Origin: Tragulus kanchil
Taxonomy: Eukaryota > Chordata > Mammalia > Artiodactyla > Tragulidae
Length of the DNA stretch: 64,000 nt
Direction: 5' to 3'
Assembly: GCA_022376925.1 (NCBI GenBank)
Contig: JAIOJX010000002.1
Span: forward strand, 41,191,501 to 41,255,500
Shown one piece after another: positions 1 to 10,137 of this stretch. The notes below the pieces were generated by a model that searched no databases, was not told the origin of the DNA, and saw only the letters and a list, made by a program, of their open reading frames with translations. A program made the translations under genes and the position numbers. Each line of letters opens with the position of its first letter. Position 1 is the stretch's first letter.

Positions 1-678
1 CAGGGGGATCCAAAAAGGCACAACAGTCCCGAAGTTTCACTGTCAGGATGTCCCACTGGCTGAAGACTTTGGGTAAAACGAGCAGAAGCCACACCAGGCT
101 TGGTCCCTGGACTCCTTGTCTTCAGTGAGTCCTCGAAAGTCACTTGAGCTTAAATAAGAGACACTTAGATCTGCCACAGGAAGAACCTGAGCTCAGCCAG
201 GAAATGATTTTACCAGGGTTATGATTCCTTCTAAGCTCTCTATGAAGAAAGTAAATTCAAATATGCAAAATTGTTATCTTATTAAAGGAAGGAATCCTTT
301 GACTCTGATCTTCTTAGTGTAAGTGAACTGTGCTGTTTCTACTTGGTGTAAATCCAGGGTAGGATGTAAAAGAGAAAGTGAAGAGTCTGCTGATCTTGAG
401 GCTGAAATTCACCAAACCCTAAAAAGGGATGATGAACGGTCAGAAAATTGTAGGAAATTATTATCTACAAACTCAAACCCAGTTCTGACATGTTAAATGA
501 TGTCATCATCTCTGAAGCGGACTCTTCATTGTTTAACTGGGTCTCTCCTTAGCACAGGATGTGACGTCACCTCACGGAACACAATACGGTTCAAGGTGGG
601 CAGATGCTCAGAAACAATGGGGGAGAAAAAACAGAAAGCCTGCTTTCAAAGCTCCAAGGATGTCACTGAAAAGGACAC
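1..678. other. 5' flanking sequence, nothing recognised
   Basis: AT-moderate non-coding sequence. The only open frames are short (63 codons or fewer) and have no recognisable motif. I see no SINE head, LINE tail or simple repeat that I can name. Confidence 0.5.
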
Positions 679-1272
679 GTGGATTTAAGCTAAAAAAAGT
701 GAAGGGAATGTGATGTCCTTTTCGGAAACGTTATGAAGAGTATCCTTGCCCAGAAGAAAACACTTCCTCCGCTAACACAGGAAGGAAGAGTAGGTGGACA
801 CCCTGGCGGCAGCAGGGGAAGAGGTGATAATTCAGCAGGTTCACGCAGCCTGACCTCTGTGCTGCCTGGAGGAGGAGGCGAGGCTGTGTGTGAGGCTGTG
901 TGCTCAGGTGTGACACCTACAGAGTGTCCAGAGGAACAAGGAGAAGCGGCAGCCTCTCCGCACATCACCAAGAGGATCAACGTCCCATAGCGAGTTATTC
1001 CATTAGAGTGAGCTTTGGTGGTTGTTAATCAAGTGATGACGTGTGTTCCCAGCCAGGCTCTCAAAACCATGCGTGCTGCTTGTAGAAGAGTCGCATGTGT
1101 GTCCCAAGACCAGTGTTCTGAGAAGTGGGGGAGGGCACGGGACTCCTGCATTCATTTATCTACTACATGTGTTTATCTGCTTCCAGAACATCACAGGCAT
1201 TGTCCTTGACATGTGCCTGGATCAAATTATCTGGTTTTGACTGAACTAACTCTGAAATAAAGAGGGGGAGGG

Positions 1273-1546
1273 GGCTTTCCTAGTGGTCTACTGGGTAAGG
1301 ACACCGCCTTGCAGTGCAAGGGGCACTGGTTTGATCCCTGGCCTGGGAAGATCCCACATGCCACAGAGTGGCTGGACCAATGTGTCCAACTACCGAGCCA
1401 GAGCTCTGCAGCGCATGCGCCCGGAGCCAGTGCTCTGCAACAAGCGAGGCCACTGCGAAAGGAGGCCCATACAGTCCAAAGAACAGAGATGGATGAAAAT
1501 ATATAAATGAAAGACCAATAGAAGTGGCCAAAAAAAGAATAAAATA
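1273..1546 (+). mobile_element. tRNA-Glu-type SINE, GCGCATGCGC-core subfamily
   Basis: The head carries a pol III A box (TGGTCTACTGG) and a B box-like GTTTGATCCC. The body has GCGCATGCGC at 1411-1420 and a tail with ACAGAGATGGATGAAAAT followed by an A-rich end. The flanks are AAATAAAGAGGGGGAGGG before and AAATAAAGTGGGGGAGGG after, an 18-bp target-site duplication with one mismatch. This indicates LINE-mediated insertion of fairly recent age. The family resembles cetartiodactyl CHR SINEs, but I cannot assign a named subfamily. Confidence 0.85.
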
Positions 1547-2419
1547 AAATAAAGTGGGGGAGGGACAAGCAGGTCAAAGTCATTTCTTCACAGAAACACT
1601 GATTTGAGGCTAGCAGTAACAAGAAAGGCATGAGCTCACAAGAAGAGGACAGGGCTGCCCTGCCCTCTCCAATGGGGCTCTCCCATCGAGAGCAAGGCTG
1701 TGTAGTCAGATCTGCAGAAAGATGGCCACAAACGAATGTGTCACCTAGAAAGATTACCTGGTCTCGAGATTACAAACCAGTCACTGGAGAAGAAGCCTGA
1801 ACCCAGTGCGCTGTAGTTGAAGATACAGACTAACGACAGCATGTAGAATTACTAATTCGTGGATTTAAGCTAAAAGTTAGGGAAGAGGTATCCTTGCCCA
1901 GAAGAAAACACTTCCTCCGCTAACACAGGAAGGAAGAGTAGGTGGACACCCTGGCGGCAGCAGGGGAAGAGGTGATAATTCAGCAGGTTCACGCAGCCTG
2001 ACCTCTGTGCTGCCTGGAGGAGGAGGCGAGGCTGTGTGTGAGGCTGTGTGCTCAGGTGTGACACCTACAGAGTGTCCAGAGGAACAAGGAGAAGCGGCAG
2101 CCTCTCCGCACATCACCAAGAGGATCAACGTCCCATAGCGAGTTATTCCATTAGAGTGAGCTTTGGTGGTTGTTAATCAAGTGATGACGTGTGTTCCCAG
2201 CCAGGCTCTCAAAACCATGCGTGCTGCTTGTAGAAGAGTCGCATGTGTGTCCCAAGACCAGTGTTCTGAGAAGTGGGGAGGGCACGGGCCCCCTGCATTC
2301 ATTTATCTACTACATGTGTTTATCTGCTTCCAGAACATCACAGGCATTGTCCTTGACATGTGCCTGGATCAAATTATCTGGTTTTGACTGAACTAACTCT
2401 GAAATAAAGAGGGGGAGGG

Positions 2420-2693
2420 GGCTTTCCTAGTGGTCTACTGGGTAAGGACACCGCCTTGCAGTGCAAGGGGCACTGGTTTGATCCCTGGCCTGGGAAGATC
2501 CCACATGCCACAGAGTGGCTGGACCAATGTGTCCAACTACCGAGCCAGAGCTCTGCAGCGCATGCGCCCGGAGCCAGTGCTCTGCAACAAGCGAGGCCAC
2601 TGCGAAAGGAGGCCCATACAGTCCAAAGAACAGAGATGGATGAAAATATATAAATGAAAGACCAATAGAAGTGGCCAAAAAAAGAATAAAATA
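2420..2693 (+). mobile_element. Second copy of the 1273 SINE (within duplication 1)
   Basis: Same element and same flanks as the SINE about 1147 bp upstream, so it is not an independent insertion. The palindromic core is at 2558-2567. Confidence 0.85.
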
Positions 2694-2997
2694 AAATAAA
2701 GTGGGGGAGGGACAAGCAGGTCAAAGTCATTTCTTCACAGAAACACTGATTTGAGGCTAGCAGTAACAAGAAAGGCATGAGCTCACAAGAAGAGGACAGG
2801 GCTGCCCCTGCCCTCTCCAATGGGGCTCTCCCATCGAGAGCAAGGCTGTGTAGTCAGATCTGCAGAAAGATGGCCACAAACGAATGTGTCACCTAGAAAA
2901 TTACCTGGTCTCGGAGATTACAAACCAGTCACTGGAGAAGAAGCCTGAACCCAGTGCGCTGTAGTTGAAGATACAGACTAACGACAGCATGTAGAAT

Positions 2998-3812
2998 ACA
3001 GAGAGTAATATTTACAATTTTTAAGATATTTAAGGTTGGTTGACGCTTGCTGCTCAGAGTGCCATGGAGAAAACAAACATTGTCAAGGTTCATGATGAGC
3101 ATGATCACTTATTTTCCTCCATGACGGGCATTCCGAATTTGCCAGCATCTCCTGTGACGTGCAGCTCATCCAGCACACGCTTGTGCCCCTGCCGGCGAGG
3201 GTGGGGTGCATGAGCTGCACAAGCTCAACAACACCTGATGACAAGCATGCTCAGGAAATCAGGAAGAGACAACCGCTTCCCACCCCATGTGGGCCACCTG
3301 TGAGAACCCGCAGTGAGCAGCACATGGGAGGTAAGACAATGGCCCCTTTCCTCCAACAGAGGAGCGGAGCAGCGGCCACGCTCGTCCCTCTCACAGCAGA
3401 CGGAAGGGGCAGAAGCAGGGACCCCACGCTCCTGTGCTGCAGGAGCATGCCCAGTGCTGATCTCAGAAGGCATACAGACGGCCAGATCCCTTCACTCTTC
3501 ACCCAAAACTGTCATAACATTGTTAATTGGCAATCCCCCAATACAAAATGGTTTGGATGTTAAAAAATAATAATAAAAAAATCTTTTAAAATAAATAACA
3601 GACTGGAAAAGAAGTAAAAATGCCTTATTTGTAGAGAGTGTCATCATCAATGCAGAAAGTCTTAATCTACAAAACAAGTCTAGCAGAATATATGAGTTTA
3701 GATGGTTCCAACATACAAGGTCAGTATACAGATATCAGTTATATTTTATGTGCTATCAAAGAACAATTGCAATATTAAACATTGCATTTATATTAGCATT
3801 AAAAATACTTAC
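2998..3812. other. Non-coding interval, nothing recognised
   Basis: Overlapping open frames of 82-134 codons around 3159-3570 exist on both strands but show no family resemblance. An A/T-rich stretch at 3560-3600 (AATAATAATAAAA-like) is low complexity. Confidence 0.45.
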
Positions 3813-4093
3813 GAGGGCTCCCCTGGTGGTCTAGTGGGTAGACAGTCTGCCTTGCAGTGCAAGGGGCACTGGTTAGATCCCTAGCCTGGGAAGATCCCAT
3901 GTGCCACGGGGCAGCTGGACCGGTGTGTCCAATAATGAACCAGCACTCTGGAGCACATGCGCCCAGAGCCAGTGCTCTGCAACAGAAGTGGCCACTGTGA
4001 TGGGAGGCCCACACAGGCCAAAGAATAAAGATGGATGAAAATAAATAAACAAAAAACAAGAGGCCAAAATTAAAAAAACAACAACAACAAAAA
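3813..4093 (+). mobile_element. tRNA-Glu-type SINE, GCGCATGCGC-core subfamily
   Basis: Head GGGCTCCCCTGGTGGTCTAG and B-box region GGTTAGATCCC. The core is decayed to GCACATGCGC at 3953-3962, a CpG-to-CpA change. The tail has AAAGATGGATGAAAAT and an (AAC)n/A-rich end. Flanking ACTTAC occurs at 3807-3812 and 4094-4099. The core decay suggests an older copy. Confidence 0.8.
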
Positions 4094-4099
4094 ACTTAC

Positions 4100-5754
4100 A
4101 AACGCATGTAACAATAGGTGCTCAGATGTGTACACTTAAAACCTCAAAACAGTGCTAAGAGAAACTAATGAAGACCTAAATAAATCGAGAGGTGTACTAT
4201 GTTCACGGACCAGAAAAACCAACACTGTTAAGACATCAATTATACTCAAATTGCTATATAGATGTGATACAACCCCAGTCACAATCTCAGCAGGATTTCT
4301 GGGGGAGAAACTGACAAGCTGATTCTGAGTCATGAGTACAGCACCCTCAGTAGCCTCTGGCATTTACCTTCCCCACCAGTCACTTGCTTAAGGGTCCAAA
4401 AAATTACCAGAGAAGTGTTAATAGTGGTGAGTGTTGAGTATGTATTTCAGGGATGTGTCTTCTTCACTCCCCAGCCTTTTAATGGCCCTAATTTACATTT
4501 GCAGGGGTCTCCAGGATAGAGGCTGCAGAGGAAGGGCTCTGGGCTCCTCCTGCTCTGGACATGCCCAACTCCCCCCACTTCTACCTCCGCCTTTGAGTGT
4601 GGACCATGGAACACAGGCTATGCTGTGAAGCCAGAGGGTGACAGACAGGTGACAGACATGGACACTCAGAGATAAAACAGACACAAGAGTCAGGGGAGAG
4701 AGTGGTCTTGTGAGTCACCCTTCAGTGGAGGAGGGAGGACAGATTAGAGGTCATCACTCACTCGGGCAAGAGCTGGAAAGGAGTCGTCTCGAGGGAGATA
4801 ATGCTTTACTCATCTATCTGGGGAGCAGCCCTGGGGGATGGGGAGGATAGGCGGGGATCCTGGGGTGTGGATCCACCCTGTGCCATCGGAGGCGCTGTGG
4901 GGAGCAGAACAGGGGAGAAAAAGCAGTGGGAGGCCAGTGGAGGGTCACCTGCCTGGAAGAATGGCGACAGTCCCACAGAAGTCCTCATCACTCTCCCTAC
5001 ACCATAAAGCTGGTACAACTGCATATAAATTATGTAGATAACTGACCTTTATATTTCCTTTCATTAAAGTTCATAATAGAGTTGTAATATACTTGGAAAT
5101 CAGTTTTGTGATGTCATTTCCCCCCAAATGCCTTCATCATAAAAGGTCCATCTTAAGGGAATCACAGTCCTCAGCTGGATGTCCAAGCTCTCTCTGGAGG
5201 CAACACTCCAGCTGATTCTGAGTCTAACAGAAGATTGTTTTGCACACAAAATTTAAGGAAACACTCATAGTCACTTGAATGTACTTTTGTATCCACAAAG
5301 TTCCCCTTTAAGCTACTTGAACTCTCGAAAGTTCTATGACTAGCTCATACACAGATTGAGACCAGTTTTTGATTATTCTATTACTGATTGATTTTATATG
5401 AGGTAACTGTTGAGGTTTAATTGCCTCACTTGGAAAAATCCCTTGGGATGCAATCCTGCACCTCTTCCACACAAGCAACCAAGCCTAAGAATAGAAATTA
5501 CAATCAGTCTCAAGACACACTCAGCAGACGACGGTCCTACAGCTTGTTCTAAGGTCTAAAAATATTAAGTTCAAAATGTCACAAAAATGTAGAGAATGCT
5601 CTAAAGTTGGCCAACATGTGGACAAAACATGACCATGATAAATGCCTGCTGTCCCTGAGAGAGATTTGCAGCGCCGTATGGTGAGGCCAGTTCTACAACC
5701 CATGCTCTCAGAGACATGCTCTCAGGAATGCTATGGTGCATTTGTAAAGTTTTG
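4100..5754. other. Non-coding interval, nothing recognised
   Basis: No open frame exceeds 84 codons and no repeat family is recognised. The interval is moderately AT-rich, with a GC-richer patch at about 4500-5000. Confidence 0.4.
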
Positions 5755-6050
5755 GCTAATGGAAATCAACCCTGAATATTCACTGGAAGGACTGAAGCTG
5801 AAGTTCCAATACTTTGGTCTCCTGATGCAAAGAGCTGACTCTTTGGAAAAGACCCTGATGCTGGGAAAGACTGAAGGCAGGAGGAGAAGGGGATGACAGA
5901 GGACGAGATGATTGGATGGCATCACTGATTCAATGGACATGAGTTTGAGCAAACTCTGGGAAATGGTGGAGGACAGGGAAGCCAGAAGTGCTGCAGTCTG
6001 TGGGGTCGCAGCGTGTCAGATAGGATTTAGCAACTGAACAGCAGCAGAAC
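5755..6050 (+). mobile_element. BovB LINE 3' end (fragment)
   Basis: Contains the run of phrases typical of the BovB 3' end and related Bov-A elements in ruminants: AATCAACCCTGAATATTCA, GAAGGACTGAAGCTGAAG, CCAATACTTTGGTCTCCTGATG, GAAAAGACCCTGATGCTGGG, CAATGGACATGAGTTTGAG and GGGGTCGCAGCGTGTCAGA. Only the 3' end is present and no reverse transcriptase reading frame is seen. BovB supplies the machinery that mobilises Bov-tA SINEs. Confidence 0.9.
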
Positions 6051-6209
6051 GACAAGGCAGAAGAACAATCTGGGAGTGGGGGTTGGAGCAGGACACCTCA
6101 CCAAGGTTTCTTGGCAGGTTCAGGATTTCTGCTGGTAGGACAGCTCTGACTCCTAATCAGGCTTCTGTGGTAATGCCCTTCCAGTCGCTTTCCCACTTTA
6201 AGGCAACAT

Positions 6210-8445
6210 GGATGGCGAGACCCAGGCCAGAAGCTTGTAAAGGAAGAACTGATCTGCTCCCCCAAAGGTGGTGGAGAAGCTTCCAGTGCATGAGATCTGC
6301 CAAGATGCCTGGACACACCAGGGGAGGTGCTCTCACCCAGGGTGGCTGCTCCCCAGCAGGGTGTCTGTTCAGCACACCTGGAGACTTGAGAGGGGCCAGT
6401 GGCTTCTCCTGTTGACCACTGACAACCATTCTTTCGGCTGCTTGTCTCTATGATGAGCACCCCAACAATCTCTGCGGACTGACTACTTGCCACAGCTCTG
6501 GCATCTGACAAGTCCCTAAGGTTTCACAGTGATGTAGCCAAATACATCCACACCCATTCGTTCCTTACAATCCTGTTTGAAACACCACACTTGCCCCACA
6601 AGAGTGCACACAGAAATACCAGTTAGCCATGATGTGCGGCAAACTCAATCACTATCATCTCATTTCAGTGACTGTTCTCAAGGACCCTGATTGGGATAAC
6701 ACAGTGCCTGCCCTCCTCAAGCATCCTCAGTTCTGGATTCAAACAGTGTTCCAGTCCTCCATTCAGCAAACAAATGACATGAAAAATCAGAGACCTCACT
6801 TGGGGTTGTTACCATTGGTAGAACTTTTCTGCTTTCTGTTCAACAATTACAGGACACTCAGTAAAAAGTAATTTGAACTCAAACAGGTTACTCCTTCTGA
6901 AGTGAAACAAGCAACATGCTGGAGAACACTGTAGGATTCTTCATCCTGGCTAGGCTCATCAATGCTATTGTCTTAATTCAACAGGTGCCTCCTCTGGGTT
7001 AAAAGCTGGAGCTTCTTCCCTAGTAAAGACGTAACAGCTAGGCTTTGTTTGCAATCAAGGAGCTTGTCTTTCAAATAAGTAAAGGATTCCTTCTGCTGGA
7101 ATATTTTTCCAGAAAAGCGAGGTCAGGCGGTACTCCAGAGCTCCTGTCCATTGCCAGTGTCTTTATTTGGGAGGATGCCTCTTTAATCACTTTAAACATT
7201 GTCAAGGGCTTTCCCCATACTCCGCAGACAGCCTCCACCCCCTCCCCCCCCTCAAGAATGACTTGAAAGGAAAAAAATTACTCCAGATTTCTCTTGCTCT
7301 CGGTGACATCACCGTAACCTTGAACCCCAGGATGGCGAGACCCAGGCCAGAAGCTTGTAAAGGAAGAACTGATCTGCTCCCCCAAAGGTGGTGGAGAAGC
7401 TTCCAGTGCATGAGATCTGCCAAGATGCCTGGACACACCAGGGGAGGTGCTCTCACCCAGGGTGGCTGCTCCCCAGCAGGGTGTCTGTTCAGCACACCTG
7501 GAGACTTGAGAGGGGCCAGTGGCTTCTCCTGTTGACCACTGACAACCATTCTTTCGGCTGCTTGTCTCTATGATGAGCACCCCAACAATCTCTGCGGACT
7601 GACTACTTGCCACAGCTCTGGCATCTGACAAGTCCCTAAGGTTTCACAGTGATGTAGCCAAATACATCCACACCCATTCGTTCCTTACAATCCTGTTTGA
7701 AACACCACACTTGCCCCACAAGAGTGCACACAGAAATACCAGTTAGCCATGATGTGCGGCAAACTCAATCACTATCATCTCATTTCAGTGACTGTTCTCA
7801 AGGACCCTGATTGGGATAACACAGTGCCTGCCCTCCTCAAGCATCCTCAGTTCTGGATTCAAACAGTGTTCCAGTCCTCCATTCAGCAAACAAATGACAT
7901 GAAAAATCAGAGACCTCACTTGGGGTTGTTACCATTGGTAGAACTTTTCTGCTTTCTGTTCAACAATTACAGGACACTCAGTAAAAAGTAATTTGAACTC
8001 AAACAGGTTACTCCTTCTGAAGTGAAACAAGCAACATGCTGGAGAACACTGTAGGATTCTTCATCCTGGCTAGGCTCATCAATGCTATTGTCTTAATTCA
8101 ACAGGTGCCTCCTCTGGGTTAAAAGCTGGAGCTTCTTCCCTAGTAAAGACGTAACAGCTAGGCTTTGTTTGCAATCAAGGAGCTTGTCTTTCAAATAAGT
8201 AAAGGATTCCTTCTGCTGGAATATTTTTCCAGAAAAGCGAGGTCAGGCGGTACTCCAGAGCTCCTGTCCATTGCCAGTGTCTTTATTTGGGAGGATGCCT
8301 CTTTAATCACTTTAAACATTGTCAAGGGCTTTCCCCATACTCCGCAGACAGCCTCCACCCCCTCCCCCACCTCAAGAATGACTTGAAAGGAAAAAAAATT
8401 ACTCCAGATTTCTCTTGCTCTCGGTAACATCACCGTAACCTTGAA
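6210..8445. repeat. Tandem duplication 2 (about 1.12 kb x 2)
   Basis: Copy A is 6210-7324 and copy B about 7330-8445, offset 1120-1121. The junction CCCAG is only a few bases. The copies differ by homopolymer length (C run near 7245 versus 8365, A run near 7273 versus 8391) and by single bases, such as GGTGACATC versus GGTAACATC. Such homopolymer differences suggest uncorrected long-read sequence. Confidence 0.95.
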
Positions 8446-8780
8446 GATAGGCTCCAGAAGAGTCCCTCCTGGCATGAGACCAAAAGGATTCGCAACCGGA
8501 GAGCAAGACGCCACTCTCCCGCCTGCACCGCCGTCGCCCCCTGCATCCCCCGGGTGCCCAGACCTCCCTCGCGCTCACCACCCAAGACATCCCCGCCACG
8601 ACGCGCACAGCAAAATTCAGACCTTGAGGACTCACGGCGTAGCCCAGCCAAGGGGCTGTGGACCCGAGCCAGCCACACCTGGACGGTCACCCGCCAACGT
8701 CACAGTCGGAACGCGGCCCCAGGGCTCCTGGCCGCCCAGTGAGACCGCGCAGACCGGCAGCCAGTCAGCGCTGCACAAGC

Positions 8781-8866
8781 GTTGCCATGACCACGCCGCC
8801 TGTTTGGACCGCGCCTGCCCCAGCCCAGTAGCCAATCGGAGGTCGCCCAGCCGTTGCCATGGCCAC
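8781..8866 (+). promoter_or_regulatory. CLXN: CLXN promoter: two X-box-like motifs and a CCAAT box
   Basis: GTTGCCATGACCAC (8781-8794) and GTTGCCATGGCCAC (8853-8866) each match the RFX X-box half-site GTNRCC and, less well, the RGYAAC half. CCAAT lies between them at 8832-8836. The two X-box units share further sequence downstream (CCTGTTTGGACCGCGC versus CCTGTTAGGACCGCGC), so they look like an imperfect local duplication with about 72-bp spacing. They lie 125-210 bases upstream of the CLXN start codon in CpG-rich DNA. RFX factors acting with NF-Y at such sites are known regulators of cilium genes. Use of these sites is inferred. Confidence 0.6.
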
Positions 8867-8990
8867 ACTGCCTGTTAGGACCGCGCACGCGCACAGGGAA
8901 GACCCGCCGGCAGTCCCAGACCCAAGGCTCGCGAGGGTCCCGGCAGCAGGCTCTGGACACGGCCGCTGCCCAGTTCCCTGAGCTCCCAGC

Positions 8991-9048
8991 ATGAACCGCA
9001 AGAAGCTGCAGAAACTGACGGACTCCTTAACTAAAAATTGCAAGCATT
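8991..9048 (+). CDS. CLXN: CLXN coding exon 1, upstream duplicate copy
   Basis: Identical to the exon at 10080-10137 (19 codons plus one base, then a GTAAGT donor). If the duplication were real, this would be an alternative first exon with its own promoter. I regard it as the same exon represented twice. Confidence 0.8.
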
Positions 9049-9869
9049 GTAAGTAAGAATCAAGTGCTGGGCGGGCAGAGGTTCCTGGGCCAGGTCCTGT
9101 CCTGTTCTGTCCAGTCTAGAGTTCCTTCTTCAGAGCCCCTCCACGCCCGACCCTAAAGGGAGGTCTGGAAGGAACTCTTTCCCCCCCAAATTCTAGAGTT
9201 TTTTCCTAACAGGTGCCTGGGTTAAAAGCTGGAGCTTCTTCCTAGTAAAGACGTAACAGCTGCCCAAAGGGCTTGTCTTTCAAATAAGTAAAGGATTCCT
9301 TCTGCTGGAATATTTTTCCAGAAAAGCGAGGTCAGGCGGTACTCCAGAGCTCCTGTCCATTGCCAGTGTCTTTATTTGGGAGGATGCCTCTTTAATCACT
9401 TTAAACATTGTCAAGGGCTTTCCCCATACTCCGCAGACAGCCTCCACCCCCTCCCCCACCTCAAGAATGACTTGAAAGGAAAAAAAATTACTCCAGATTT
9501 CTCTTGCTCTCGGTAACATCACCGTAACCTTGAAGATAGGCTCCAGAAGAGTCCCTCCTGGCATGAGACCAAAAGGATTCGCAACCGGAGAGCAAGACGC
9601 CACTCTCCCGCCTGCACCGCCGTCGCCCCCTGCATCCCCCGGGTGCCCAGACCTCCCTCGCGCTCACCACCCAAGACATCCCCGCCACGACGCGCACAGC
9701 AAAATTCAGACCTTGAGGACTCACGGCGTAGCCCAGCCAAGGGGCTGTGGACCCGAGCCAGCCACACCTGGACGGTCACCCGCCAACGTCACAGTCGGAA
9801 CGCGGCCCCAGGGCTCCTGGCCGCCCAGTGAGACCGCGCAGACCGGCAGCCAGTCAGCGCTGCACAAGC

Positions 9870-9955
9870 GTTGCCATGACCACGCCGCCTGTTTGGACCG
9901 CGCCTGCCCCAGCCCAGTAGCCAATCGGAGGTCGCCCAGCCGTTGCCATGGCCAC
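9870..9955 (+). promoter_or_regulatory. CLXN: Second copy of the CLXN X-box/CCAAT promoter
   Basis: Identical to the promoter block 1089 bp upstream: X-box-like motifs at 9870-9883 and 9942-9955, CCAAT at 9921-9925. It belongs to copy B of duplication 3, which leads directly into the rest of the gene. Confidence 0.6.
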
Positions 9956-10079
9956 ACTGCCTGTTAGGACCGCGCACGCGCACAGGGAAGACCCGCCGGC
10001 AGTCCCAGACCCAAGGCTCGCGAGGGTCCCGGCAGCAGGCTCTGGACACGGCCGCTGCCCAGTTCCCTGAGCTCCCAGC

Positions 10080-10137
10080 ATGAACCGCAAGAAGCTGCAG
10101 AAACTGACGGACTCCTTAACTAAAAATTGCAAGCATT
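10080..10137 (+). CDS. CLXN: CLXN coding exon 1
   Basis: Encodes residues 1-19 plus the first base of Phe20, followed by the donor GTAAGT. The start codon context is CCCAGCATGA. The exon contributes a short basic N-terminus and no EF-hand. Confidence 0.95.

Larger units (their letters stand above)
679..2997. repeat. Tandem duplication 1 (about 1.15 kb x 2)
   Basis: Copy A is about 679-1849 and copy B about 1859-2997, offset 1147-1148. The left edge is untidy: copy B lacks about 33 bases present in copy A after the shared GGATTTAAGC. The junction at 1850-1858 matches neither side. Both copies carry the same SINE insertion with the same target-site duplication, so the duplication post-dates the SINE or is an assembly artefact. 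The latter is favoured because fifteen other unrelated segments behave the same way. Confidence 0.95.

Noticed and set aside
1227..4067. Frames of 75-148 codons overlapping SINEs
   Set aside because: They are chance translations of the tRNA-derived SINE body. The same peptides recur wherever the element occurs.
8441..9967. 145-codon frame in the CLXN promoter, in two copies, as an upstream gene
   Set aside because: It lies in the CpG-rich promoter, has no recognisable protein features, and covers the X-box and CCAAT motifs.
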